Position numbers and translations under genes: made by a program. Below are positions 1 to 8,104 of a stretch of DNA of 64,000 nucleotides, piece by piece (the first letter of the stretch is position 1; the number at the start of each line of letters is the position of its first letter). This DNA is from Lactobacillus xylocopicola (GTDB lineage: Bacteria > Bacillota > Bacilli > Lactobacillales > Lactobacillaceae), in assembly GCF_033096005.1 (NCBI RefSeq), contig NZ_AP026803.1, forward strand, positions 186,001 through 250,000, given 5' to 3'. The notes under the pieces were generated by a model. The model did not search any database. It saw only the letters and a program-made list of their open reading frames with translations, and was not told the DNA's origin.

Positions 1-1245
1 GCCCGTAATGGTGTGGTTCTTTCTACCGGTGGTTTTTCTAACAGTAAGATAAAAATTCAGGATTTTATTGGTGAACATCACTTAGCCCCAGTTGGTACAC
101 TTTATAATACCGGTGATGGTATTGATCTTGCTATTGAAGCGGGAGCTAGATTATGGCACATGACGACCTATAACTCAGCCGGAATTGTTGGCGATTTAAC
201 CTTACCAGTTAAAGAAGGGGAGCGTAGCATTTTCCAACCAGCTGATATTGATGCCAAGGAAATGTACACCGGAAGTATTTTTGCTGTTAGTGATGATGGT
301 ACAAGGTACTGCCGCGAAGATATTTTTAGTATTGAAGGCTGGTTTTACAATCACGGTCAATGGAGGACCCCACAGGCCCCAATTAAGCCGTATGTTATTT
401 TTGACCAGAAGCAATATGAGCAGCTGGCCAAAATCGACCATATGCCATATCAACGTGCCTTGAAGAATTTTCTGATAAGTGCGGATAGTGTTGATGAACT
501 AGCTAAGAAAATTGCTGTTGATCCTGAAACTTTAACAGCAACAATTGATACTTTTAATTCATATGCTGAATCTGGTAATGACCTAGACTTTCACAGGGCA
601 ACCGCTACCCTGGCGAGATTTGATGCAACGGATACTATTTATGCTTTGCCAATGGTTCAGTCTGTTGCTCAAACTCACGGTGGCCCAAAGCGAAACGGGC
701 AAGCAGAAATAATGGATCCATTTAATAAAGCCATTCCCCATCTATATGGAGCTGGTGAATTAGGTGGAAATATTGTCAGAATTTACCAAGGTGGAGAAAA
801 TCTGGCAGACTGCTTAATCTTTGGTAAGGTTGCAGGTGAAAATGCTGCTGAAGAAAAAGCCGATAAATATGGTGTATTCAGCAGTGCCCCGGATGTTACT
901 TCAGGTGCATCAGTCAAAGAAGATGCTGACTTGTTAAGCGATATGAAGAAAAAGTGCCGGGTTAAGTTAGATAAGAATCAATATTTAGGTACAAGTTCTG
1001 CCGGTATGGGTAATGAGATAGTTGTTCGTGTCACAGTAGATGATGATCAAAACATTAAGAACATTGAGGTTTTGCAAGAAAGCGAAAGCGAAGATTATGG
1101 TAAGCGTGCAATTAAAGCATTACCGAAGATAATGATTGAGAAAAACACTTATGACGTTGATGCAGTATCAGGCGCCTCCTCTTCTAGCCGGGCCATGAGA
1201 GAAGCGGTTAAAATGGCATTGGACAGTGCAAAAGAAAAAAAGTAA
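1..1245 (+). CDS. Fumarate reductase/urocanate reductase-like flavoprotein with FMN-binding domain (5' truncated by window edge)
   Basis: Open from base 1, so the true start lies upstream; about 414 residues are visible. The first two thirds are the C-terminal half of the FAD_binding_2 fold of fumarate/urocanate reductases (THGGPK near the active site, then the FAD-contacting GAGELGGN and GGENLADCL stretches). The last ~90 residues form an FMN_bind domain ending in DAVSGASSSS, which resembles the D-x-x-(S/T)-G-A-(S/T) site where ApbE attaches FMN covalently. Such enzymes reduce an alpha,beta-unsaturated acid; the substrate cannot be read from sequence. An apbE gene lies in the same window at 20.7 kb. 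No heme-binding domain is seen in the visible part. Confidence 0.88.
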   Translation, partial: ARNGVVLSTGGFSNSKIKIQDFIGEHHLAPVGTLYNTGDGIDLAIEAGARLWHMTTYNSAGIVGDLTLPVKEGERSIFQPADIDAKEMYTGSIFAVSDDGTRYCREDIFSIEGWFYNHGQWRTPQAPIKPYVIFDQKQYEQLAKIDHMPYQRALKNFLISADSVDELAKKIAVDPETLTATIDTFNSYAESGNDLDFHRATATLARFDATDTIYALPMVQSVAQTHGGPKRNGQAEIMDPFNKAIPHLYGAGELGGNIVRIYQGGENLADCLIFGKVAGENAAEEKADKYGVFSSAPDVTSGASVKEDADLLSDMKKKCRVKLDKNQYLGTSSAGMGNEIVVRVTVDDDQNIKNIEVLQESESEDYGKRAIKALPKIMIEKNTYDVDAVSGASSSSRAMREAVKMALDSAKEKK

Positions 1246-1299
1246 TAAAGATTATAATGGCTAACAAATAATGTTTTGTTAGGATATCAAATTTTCTAT

Positions 1300-1370
1300 A
1301 AAACTCGTAGTTAACTTTTTTCGGAATGATAAAAAATTTACATTCAGATAGCAAGTTCTACGAGTTTTTT
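1300..1370 (+). terminator. Long-loop hairpin between flavoprotein and PEPM-like gene
   Basis: Perfect 11-bp arms AAAACTCGTAG (1300-1310) and CTACGAGTTTT (1358-1368), separated by about 47 nt and followed by Ts. A second small hairpin (CTAACAAA/TTTTGTTAG) lies at 1261-1281. It could be a terminator of the flavoprotein gene or a control element for the next gene; the long loop is unusual for a simple terminator. Confidence 0.45.
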
Positions 1371-1392
1371 GCTAGAAATGAGGTAATAAAGG

Positions 1393-2094
1393 ATGTTAAA
1401 AGGGAAAATACCGGTTACAATTTCGGCAGATTTAATAAACAAGTTTAACCAGGATACAACTTTTTTTGTTAGCAGCAGATTATTGGCACTAATGACGCTA
1501 GGCAAAGAAAATGAAGGGCTAATAACAAGACGTGAGTACTTGCAATATTTTAATACACTGACCATTGAAACGGGAGCTAAATTAATTGCAGATGGACAGT
1601 CGGGCTTTGGTAACGAATTAAGTGTGTGGACCGCCGCAGCTGAATTAGGTCGAGCTGGAGCAAAATACTTAGTATTAAATGATCAAAAGTGGCCAGCAAT
1701 TTCCGTGGGAATTTCTGGTGCAGTTACAGAACAAGCCTTTCTTAAAAAGGTTAGGGCGGCAATTTCTGGTGGTGAAAATTATGCTTTACAAGTTATTCCT
1801 AAGTTGGAGGGCATAAGTGCATACGGCTATGAAGGGCTTGTTGAGCGGATACAGTTGTTGCTGCAACTTGGGATACAACAAGTTATAGTCTCGCGGATAA
1901 GCAAAAAGGAACTCTTAAAACTAAAAACAGAAAGATTTAAAGATCACTTGGGCATTGCATTGGATGATTCAATGCTGTCGTTATCTGAAGCAGAAGCCAT
2001 CAAGCCGATGTTTATCCTTTCTGTACAGCAGACGCTTAACCGGATTAATGCTATGAACGATGAGCTTTTAAGGGAGGATGATTATGCAAAATAA
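1393..2094 (+). CDS. Divergent isocitrate lyase/PEP mutase-fold protein, paralogue A
   Basis: 233 residues. The segment ADGQSGFGNELSVW followed by ELGRAGAKYLVLNDQ aligns with the ICL/PEPM signature ADADTGFGN...AGVAGIHIEDQ, so I place it in that TIM-barrel superfamily. The second metal-binding Asp of the ADAD motif is Gln here, HIED has become VLND, and the K-K-C-G catalytic loop is absent, so it is probably not a standard lyase or mutase. The reading frame overlaps the start of the next paralogue by 11 nt, implying translational coupling and perhaps a heteromeric complex. A GAGG ribosome site lies 9 nt before the ATG. Function unknown. Confidence 0.7.
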   Translation: MLKGKIPVTISADLINKFNQDTTFFVSSRLLALMTLGKENEGLITRREYLQYFNTLTIETGAKLIADGQSGFGNELSVWTAAAELGRAGAKYLVLNDQKWPAISVGISGAVTEQAFLKKVRAAISGGENYALQVIPKLEGISAYGYEGLVERIQLLLQLGIQQVIVSRISKKELLKLKTERFKDHLGIALDDSMLSLSEAEAIKPMFILSVQQTLNRINAMNDELLREDDYAK

Positions 2095-2941
2095 AGCAAA
2101 GATGATGCGGCTATCATTTAATAATCGTGTTCGAAATGGCAAAGAAATGCTGATCATGCCGGTTGTCGGGGATGGCTTATCGGCAAAAATTTGTGAAAAG
2201 TCAGGGGTTAAAGCTATTAATGTAACTGGTACAGCTATTAATTCCACTTATGGTAAGCCTGATATGGGTTTTGCTGATTTTTATACTTTATTTAATCAAG
2301 CTAAGGAAATAGTCGAAAATGTTGATATTCCAGTTTTATGTGATGTTGGGACGGGACATGGATTTCAAGCCAATATAGCCCGGACCACCTATAGTTATGA
2401 AGCTATTGGAGTTGCCGGAATCTATCTTGATGATGGAGTTTGGCCTAAGGAATGCGGCCAAATGGCCAAGACCATGATTGCACCAAGCTTAGAGGTAACG
2501 CAAAGAATCAGGGCAGCTGTTGCTGCGAGAAAACATCCGGATTTTACGATTATGGTTCATTCGGCCGCGCGAGCCAGCTATGAGCTAGACCAGGCTATTG
2601 ATAAATTTCAAGCTTATATTGAAGCTGGCGCAGATATGTTATACGTTGACAAGCTTACTAGTGTCAAAGAGCTGCGCCAAGTCGCCCGCAAAATACCTAA
2701 TGTACCTTTGTTTGTAAATCTTAATGGTTTAAGCCAACCAATTGATTACCAGGAACTGTTTAAGATGGGTTACGCCATGTCTACTTTTGATAATGAAGGA
2801 CTGTATTCAAGGGTAGCTGGTGAACAAGCTGCTTTAAAAGGTGAACCATTTAATTTTAGTATGCAGAATCAAGCTGAAGGGTTTAAAAAAATAGTTGATA
2901 CAGATAAAATGATTGAACTTGAAAGTAACTATGCTGAATAG
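2084..2941 (+). CDS. Isocitrate lyase/PEP mutase family protein, paralogue B
   Basis: 285 residues starting at the second ATG (2084), which sits 6 nt after AGGGAGG; an ATG at 2078 touches that site and is less likely. Typical ICL/PEPM landmarks: VVGDGLSAKICEKSG (residues ~25-40), NVTGTAIN, CDVGTGHG in place of ADADTGYGN, GVAGIYLDDGVWPKECGQ in place of GIHIEDQ..KKCGH, then the helical C-terminal part. Family members cleave or rearrange C-C or P-C bonds of alpha-hydroxy or alpha-keto acids (methylisocitrate, oxaloacetate, PEP). Here one metal-ligand Asp is Gly and the catalytic-loop His is Gln, so the reaction is open. Coupled to paralogue A. Confidence 0.8.
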   Translation: MQNKAKMMRLSFNNRVRNGKEMLIMPVVGDGLSAKICEKSGVKAINVTGTAINSTYGKPDMGFADFYTLFNQAKEIVENVDIPVLCDVGTGHGFQANIARTTYSYEAIGVAGIYLDDGVWPKECGQMAKTMIAPSLEVTQRIRAAVAARKHPDFTIMVHSAARASYELDQAIDKFQAYIEAGADMLYVDKLTSVKELRQVARKIPNVPLFVNLNGLSQPIDYQELFKMGYAMSTFDNEGLYSRVAGEQAALKGEPFNFSMQNQAEGFKKIVDTDKMIELESNYAE

Positions 2942-2955
2942 TTTGGGAACTTCAC

Positions 2956-4098
2956 ATGAATAAAGAAAATACCAAATTTTTAAGTATAGTAACCTTGTTT
3001 TGGTTTGCACAGTATGTTTATGTTCCTTATCAAACTCCTTTTTTAACCGCCATTAACGTGACCTCAGGTTTTGTGGGGCTGATTATTGGATCTTATGGTT
3101 TTGCGCAAATGGTGCTTCGAATTCCATTAGGAATGTTAGCTGACTGGCATTTAAACCACCAAGTTATTATTGTTACCGGTACCTTGTTGACAGGGTTAGC
3201 GGCACTTATTAGGCTAATATTCCAGACTGGAATAGGATTTTTAATAGGAAATATCGTTTCTGGAATTGCTAGTGCAACTTGGCTGTCATTTATTGTGTTA
3301 TTTTTAAAAATTAATTCTAACGCCAGCAAAGTAGAAAATATGGCAGTCCTGGTAATGGTCAATAACTTGGGGATATTATTAGGATTTCTTGTTTCGAGTT
3401 TACTATATTCAAGTTTGGCTATGTCAGGATTGTGTCTATTTAGCGCTTTGGCTGGCATGTTAGCCTTTATTTTGTCTTTAACTCTACCGCAGCTTAAATT
3501 TAAAAAGAATGCCGGAAAAAAACCATTAGGTAAACTTGGCCAAGTTTTTAAAAATAAAACACTAATAGTTTGCGGGGCATTGGCCTTTATTCAACAAGGA
3601 ATACAGCAGTCGACAACAATGTCATTAACGATGCAAATGGTTAGGGAAATTGGTGCACCGGCATATTCTGAAGGATTATCAGCCATAGTCTATATGGGGT
3701 CAGCGGTTCTACTGGCAAAATCAACTTCTGCAAAATATCTTACGAAATTCACCAGGAGAGGGATTTTACTTGTTAGTTTTATCTTGCTAGCAGGGTATTG
3801 CTTTTTAATTCCGCTAGTATCTTCAATCTATTTAATTTATTTATTACAAATTATTCCAGGTATTGGAACCGGTATCTTATTTACAATTCTAAATGCTGAA
3901 GCAATTTCTGTAGTGCCGTCGAACACCTTATCCACAGCGACAGGAGTTTTTCAATCTATTTATGCTTTAGGTATGACTACTTTGCCTATTTTTGCGGGCC
4001 AATTGTGTGCAAGGTACTCGATAACTATCTCTTTTTTTAGTATGGGTTTGTTTGCTTTAATAGGTGGGTTAATCGTAATCAAATTTTGGCCAAAATAG
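2956..4098 (+). CDS. MFS transporter
   Basis: 380 residues, about 12 hydrophobic segments, with the MFS inter-helix 2/3 motif region (GSYGFAQMVLRIPLGMLADWH) at residues ~45-65. It starts 14 nt after paralogue B, with only a weak ribosome site, so it probably belongs to the same transcript. Substrate unknown; the context suggests uptake of the organic acid or sugar-like compound handled by its neighbours. Transcription may end before 4140, where the promoter of the next operon begins. Confidence 0.85.
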   Translation: MNKENTKFLSIVTLFWFAQYVYVPYQTPFLTAINVTSGFVGLIIGSYGFAQMVLRIPLGMLADWHLNHQVIIVTGTLLTGLAALIRLIFQTGIGFLIGNIVSGIASATWLSFIVLFLKINSNASKVENMAVLVMVNNLGILLGFLVSSLLYSSLAMSGLCLFSALAGMLAFILSLTLPQLKFKKNAGKKPLGKLGQVFKNKTLIVCGALAFIQQGIQQSTTMSLTMQMVREIGAPAYSEGLSAIVYMGSAVLLAKSTSAKYLTKFTRRGILLVSFILLAGYCFLIPLVSSIYLIYLLQIIPGIGTGILFTILNAEAISVVPSNTLSTATGVFQSIYALGMTTLPIFAGQLCARYSITISFFSMGLFALIGGLIVIKFWPK

Positions 4099-4145
4099 CA
4101 TAAAAACTTTGATTCGTTTTTACATTTTATGAATACTAATTTACA

Positions 4146-4173
4146 TTGAGGTGCACTAGGAAAGCTCTATAAT
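4146..4173 (+). promoter_or_regulatory. Promoter of dehydrogenase/isomerase operon
   Basis: TTGAGG (4146-4151), 16-nt spacer, perfect TATAAT (4168-4173), about 70 nt upstream of the dehydrogenase start. Three copies of TTTACATTT or its complement surround it (4117-4130, 4138-4149, 4216-4226). Confidence 0.65.
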
Positions 4174-4192
4174 GAAAATTGTAACAATTGAG

Positions 4193-4206
4193 CGAAACCG
4201 CTTACG
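4193..4206 (+). promoter_or_regulatory. Candidate cre (CcpA) site
   Basis: CGAAACCGCTTACG matches the cre consensus TGWAANCGNTNNCA except at the two outermost bases. It lies just downstream of the -10 box, a position compatible with catabolite repression by roadblock. Motif evidence only. Confidence 0.4.
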
Positions 4207-4241
4207 AACTAGCAGTAAATGTAAATTTTAGGAGGAAAAAC

Positions 4242-5267
4242 ATGACACTAAGAATAGGTATTATTGGTTGTGGTTATAAAGGCGGCGATCATATTGACCG
4301 TGTAGCCAATCAAATTAATGGTGCAACTTTAGCGGGCGTGGCTGATATTAAGCAAGAACGTGCTGAAAAATACGCTAAAAAGTATGGCTGTAAACATTTC
4401 CAAAGTGGAGAAGAATTAATCGCATCTCCTGACATTGATGCGGTAATGGTAGTTACTCGTCCACATGATACTCATGTACCATTTGTACTTAAATCGCTTG
4501 AAGTAGGTAAGTATGTTTTTACTGAAAAACCACTGTCAACTTCAGCAGAAGACTGTAAACGCGTTGTGGAGGCTGAAACTAAGATTGGTAAGCGCCTAGT
4601 ACAAGTCGGGTTTATGCGGCGTTATGATAATGGTTATCGTCAAATTAAGCAGGCAATTGATGAGGGTACCTACGGGAAACCATTGCTACTTCACATGACC
4701 CATAGAAATGAGACCACGGTTTCGGACTATTACGATAACGATGCCATTGTTGAAACTGCTATCCATGAATGTGATATTATGCACTGGTTAGTTGGTAGTG
4801 ATTATGACAAAGTTTCTTGCTTTATTCCGGCTGCACAAACCAGATATACTCATGAGGGCTTAAAAGATCCGCAATGCATGACTTTTGATACTAAGAACGG
4901 TATTCATGGCGATCTGGAAGTATTTGTAAATAATCATAATAGTTATGATATTAATTGTGAAGTTGTTTGTGAAGAAGGTACTATCTCTTTGACCAGCCCG
5001 ATCTTTTCAAAAGTAAAGACGCAGGAAAGAGAACAGACAGCAATTCCTGAAAATGACAGTTACCGTTTCCGTCAGGCTTTTGACTCAGAGATTCAAGATT
5101 GGGTAAACGGAGTTTTAGCTGATCACCTTAATCCAACTGCTCCTACCACTTGGGATGGCTTAATGGCTTGCGTAGCCGCTGATGCCTTGGAAAAATCGCG
5201 TGATAATGGCTTTGTAAGAGAGCCAGTTGTATTGCCAGAAAGACCAGAGTTGTACAAGAACAAGTAA
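4242..5267 (+). CDS. Gfo/Idh/MocA family NAD(P)-dependent dehydrogenase
   Basis: 341 residues from the ATG at 4242, preceded by GGAGG with correct spacing; an upstream in-frame ATG at 4188 lacks one. Rossmann motif GIIGCGYKGGDH (residues ~5-17), the family EKPLS motif (~98-102) and a C-terminal alpha/beta domain with HECDIMHWL containing the family Asp/His pair. The family oxidises a sugar or cyclitol hydroxyl (for example myo-inositol 2-dehydrogenase, glucoside 3-dehydrogenases). It heads an operon with two TIM-barrel isomerases, the arrangement seen in cyclitol and keto-glycoside pathways. Substrate not determinable. Confidence 0.88.
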   Translation: MTLRIGIIGCGYKGGDHIDRVANQINGATLAGVADIKQERAEKYAKKYGCKHFQSGEELIASPDIDAVMVVTRPHDTHVPFVLKSLEVGKYVFTEKPLSTSAEDCKRVVEAETKIGKRLVQVGFMRRYDNGYRQIKQAIDEGTYGKPLLLHMTHRNETTVSDYYDNDAIVETAIHECDIMHWLVGSDYDKVSCFIPAAQTRYTHEGLKDPQCMTFDTKNGIHGDLEVFVNNHNSYDINCEVVCEEGTISLTSPIFSKVKTQEREQTAIPENDSYRFRQAFDSEIQDWVNGVLADHLNPTAPTTWDGLMACVAADALEKSRDNGFVREPVVLPERPELYKNK

Positions 5268-5280
5268 TAGGAGACGCTTT

Positions 5281-6147
5281 ATGAAATTAGCATATGATGC
5301 TTCAATGTTTCGTGATAGTACTCCATTACATGAAACGATTGATAAAGTAGCAGCATTGGGTTATAAATATCTTGAATTAGCACCAAGAACAGACTTTTTT
5401 TGGTTTTACCAGTATCCAAAAGCAAATTCTGCGATGATTTCCAAGGTTCGCCAGTGGTGTAAGGATGCGGGAATAGAAATTTCTTCACTAGTACCTGTTC
5501 AGCAATGGTCGTCTCCGGATGAACAGGAGAGACAGGCAGCTGTCCGTAATCTGAAAAGAACGATTTGGCTTGCTTCAGAACTAGGCGTTAATACCATTAA
5601 TACTGAATTTTCAGGGGATAAATATAATTCCGTAGCTTCAGAAGGACAATGGTATAAGTCGATGGAGGAATTACTGCCAATTTTTGAAAAGGAAGGAATT
5701 TACCTTGAAATTCAGGCCCATCCGAATGACTTTATTGAGTCTAGTTATTCAGCAGCCCAGCTGATTCGTTCGCTTGATTCTAAAAACGTTGGTCAGGTCT
5801 TGTGTTCAGCTCATGCGTTCTATTCTGATAATGGCAAGGGTAATGTTAGAAAACAAATCTTGGATTCAAAAGATATACTGAGCCACGTTTTAATTGCTGA
5901 TACGTTTAATTATGCAGGTTCATATGGACTTAGGTATACCATCAACCCACCTGCCGCTCCAGTTACTATTCATCAGCACTTAAATCCTGGTGAGGGCGAA
6001 GTGGATATGGCTGCATTCTACTCTACTCTTCGTGAGATTAATTTTGATGGTATTGTCACTAACAACGTCTTTATGTGGCCTGATCGGATTGAATGGTCAA
6101 ACGAGCAGACCTTAAAGTCAATTAAGGCAGGTCTTCATATTAAATAG
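5281..6147 (+). CDS. Sugar phosphate isomerase/epimerase family TIM-barrel protein (IolE/IolI-like)
   Basis: 288 residues from the ATG at 5281, just after a GGAG site and 13 nt after the dehydrogenase stop. The N-terminus MKLAYDASMF is a typical AP-endonuclease-2/xylose-isomerase-like beta-1; likely metal ligands are in NTEF, EIQAHPND, SAHAFY and HQHLNPGEG (the last a common C-terminal family motif). The fold carries keto-sugar isomerases, inosose dehydratases and C-glycoside deglycosidases. It is a different subfamily from the three CINR-type paralogues nearby. Reaction unassigned. Confidence 0.82.
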   Translation: MKLAYDASMFRDSTPLHETIDKVAALGYKYLELAPRTDFFWFYQYPKANSAMISKVRQWCKDAGIEISSLVPVQQWSSPDEQERQAAVRNLKRTIWLASELGVNTINTEFSGDKYNSVASEGQWYKSMEELLPIFEKEGIYLEIQAHPNDFIESSYSAAQLIRSLDSKNVGQVLCSAHAFYSDNGKGNVRKQILDSKDILSHVLIADTFNYAGSYGLRYTINPPAAPVTIHQHLNPGEGEVDMAAFYSTLREINFDGIVTNNVFMWPDRIEWSNEQTLKSIKAGLHIK

Positions 6148-6165
6148 AAGAGGAGGACAGAAGCT

Positions 6166-7017
6166 ATGCTTTCTGATAATGATTTTTGTATTAATAGAAA
6201 GGCTGCACCTGGATTAGATCTGAAGGACTTTATTCAAATGGTTGCAGACCTTAATATTAAATATGTGGAATTACGTAACGACATAACTGGTAGAGTTGCT
6301 AATTCGACAATTTTAGATGGTTATCAACCTGAAGAAATCAAGCAATTACTTGATGAAAAAGGGATTGAAGTTGTTGATATCAATGCCCAGGGTAATATGG
6401 ATCTAGCTCAAAATCTGGATGAAAACTTAAGCAGTCTAGAAGAAATGATTTCAATTGGTAGAGTCTTAAACGTAAAAAACATCCTATTTTGTCCAGTTAG
6501 GGATGCCAACGATTCAAGAACAGGTGATGAACGTCGTCAAGGCGCAATTGATAATATGAAAGTCTACTCTAAAGTATTAAAAGCAAACGGCATGAGTGGT
6601 CTACTAGAACCGTTAGGTTTTGTAGACGCTACTTTGCAGACACCATGGCTTGCCCAGGATGTTATTAAGGCGGCAAATGTTGACAATTTTAAACTCGTGG
6701 CAGATAATTTCCATTACTATCTAGCTGATGTAACTGAGCATGACTTTGCGACTAAAGTTGATCCATTTATGGTTGGTTTAGTTCATTTGAGTTCAGTTGT
6801 TAATGAAAAACCGCGGGCAGACTTAGACGACGCCGATCGGGTTATGCTTGAAGAAAATGACATCATGCATGTCAACAATTTTGTCAAAATGATTGAGAAC
6901 AGCACGTATAATGGCTTATACTCATTTGAACCATTTTCACCAGATTTATCTAATTGGGGTGCTGAAAAGGCTAAAAAAGAAATTATTCATAGTATAGATT
7001 TAATCAACGCTGAATAG
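6166..7017 (+). CDS. TIM-barrel isomerase, CINR-type paralogue 1 (IolI-like)
   Basis: 283 residues; AGGAGG 9-10 nt before the ATG. Starts FCINRKAAPGLDLKDFI, then VELRND, GLLEPLGF, ADNFHYY, GLVHLSS and YSFEPF. The conserved Glu/Asp/His residues in these motifs are the expected divalent-metal ligands of the xylose-isomerase-like barrel. Related proteins in bacterial inositol loci are annotated as inosose isomerase. Last gene of the dehydrogenase operon and followed by a terminator. The window holds two further copies on the opposite strand. Confidence 0.8.
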   Translation: MLSDNDFCINRKAAPGLDLKDFIQMVADLNIKYVELRNDITGRVANSTILDGYQPEEIKQLLDEKGIEVVDINAQGNMDLAQNLDENLSSLEEMISIGRVLNVKNILFCPVRDANDSRTGDERRQGAIDNMKVYSKVLKANGMSGLLEPLGFVDATLQTPWLAQDVIKAANVDNFKLVADNFHYYLADVTEHDFATKVDPFMVGLVHLSSVVNEKPRADLDDADRVMLEENDIMHVNNFVKMIENSTYNGLYSFEPFSPDLSNWGAEKAKKEIIHSIDLINAE

Positions 7018-7043
7018 ACTAGATTTGAATAACAGTATTAATT

Positions 7044-7086
7044 GAGTGATTGGACATTTAAAGTTTAATGTTCAGTCGCTCTTTTT
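7044..7086 (+). terminator. Rho-independent terminator of the dehydrogenase operon
   Basis: 14-bp stem (7044-7057 with 7068-7081, three G-T pairs), 10-nt loop, then TTTTT. Confidence 0.85.
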
Positions 7087-7173
7087 ATATCCCATTTTAT
7101 TGACTAGACTTCCTTAATAATAGATAACGGATGGCTAAATTTGTGCTCTTTAAGGAGGCTAATAATTGTATTC

Positions 7174-7207
7174 AAAAAGGCGGATAAAATCATTTTGTCC
7201 GCCTTTA
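7174..7207 (-). terminator. Terminator of the minus-strand isomerase pair
   Basis: Near-perfect inverted repeat, AAAGGCGGATAAAAT (7176-7190) with ATTTTGTCCGCCTTT (7192-7206); on the minus strand it is followed by a T run. Placed about 40 bp past the stop of the gene at 7244. Confidence 0.8.
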
Positions 7208-7243
7208 ATTAAGATGTTTAACAGAGTACTGAGAGAGTATGGC

Positions 7244-8092
7244 CTAACCTGCAATAATCTTTTTAATACTGCTAATAATTTCTTGCTTACATTTGTCATA
7301 GCTCCATTGATCAATTTCAGGGGCACAAGGTTCAAACGAATATAAACCAAAGTAGTTACTTTCTTTAAACCAGTTAGTCTGATCGATCGTTTTCATGATG
7401 TCCTCATCATTGTCACAAATAAATAAGCGGTCGGCATCGTCAGCTTCTTTTGGACTTTTGTTCGTTGGAATGGAGCTTAAGTGAATCAGACCAACGCGAC
7501 TGACGTCAACTTTTTCATCAAAGTCCTTCTTTGTAACCTGTGCCTTATAATAATGGAAAGTATCCGCGATTAGCTTGAAGTTCTTGGCGTCAGCTTCCTG
7601 GAGAACCTGCTGAGCAACCCAAGGAAAGCGCAGAGATGAATCACCAAAGCCCAAGGGCTCAACTAAACCATTGATTCCAGCAGCACCGAGAATGTCTGAA
7701 TAGGTGCGGATATTGTGGACTAAATCGGCAAACTTTTGGTCGTCGGTGCGTATGTCATGCGCGTTCCTAATTGGGGTGAAGAGGATGTGTTGGGCACCGA
7801 TTTTCTGGGCGAGATTGACTAATTCAGTGACTGCTTGAATTTTATTATTCCAGTGACTGCGGTCATCCAAGTTAAATTCGGCCGAAATATTAGCTACATG
7901 AACGTCGTATTCCCGTTGAAGTTGATTAAATTCTGCACTAGACAAATCATCTAAAAAATTACTACCTTTGTGGATATCTGTCCGCAGCTCGATGTTATGT
8001 ACACCGACTTCATTAGCCAATTTAACAAAGTCGCTTAGTTTTAATCCACCTGCACAACACCGGTTAATACAAAAATCGTTTAATTCTAGCAT
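7244..8092 (-). CDS. TIM-barrel isomerase, CINR-type paralogue 2 (IolI-like)
   Basis: 282 residues, TAGGAGG site before the ATG. Same landmarks as paralogue 1: FCINRCCAGGLKLSDFV, IELRTD, GLVEPLGF, ADTFHYYK, GLIHLSS and YSFEPC. The metal-ligand residues are kept, so it is probably active. It starts 12 nt after paralogue 3 on the minus strand and the two end convergently with the dehydrogenase operon. Three copies of one barrel suggest consecutive steps, or alternative stereoisomers, of one polyol or sugar pathway (inference). Confidence 0.8.
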   Translation of the reverse strand: MLELNDFCINRCCAGGLKLSDFVKLANEVGVHNIELRTDIHKGSNFLDDLSSAEFNQLQREYDVHVANISAEFNLDDRSHWNNKIQAVTELVNLAQKIGAQHILFTPIRNAHDIRTDDQKFADLVHNIRTYSDILGAAGINGLVEPLGFGDSSLRFPWVAQQVLQEADAKNFKLIADTFHYYKAQVTKKDFDEKVDVSRVGLIHLSSIPTNKSPKEADDADRLFICDNDEDIMKTIDQTNWFKESNYFGLYSFEPCAPEIDQWSYDKCKQEIISSIKKIIAG

Positions 8093-8104
8093 AGTTAATT
8101 CCTC

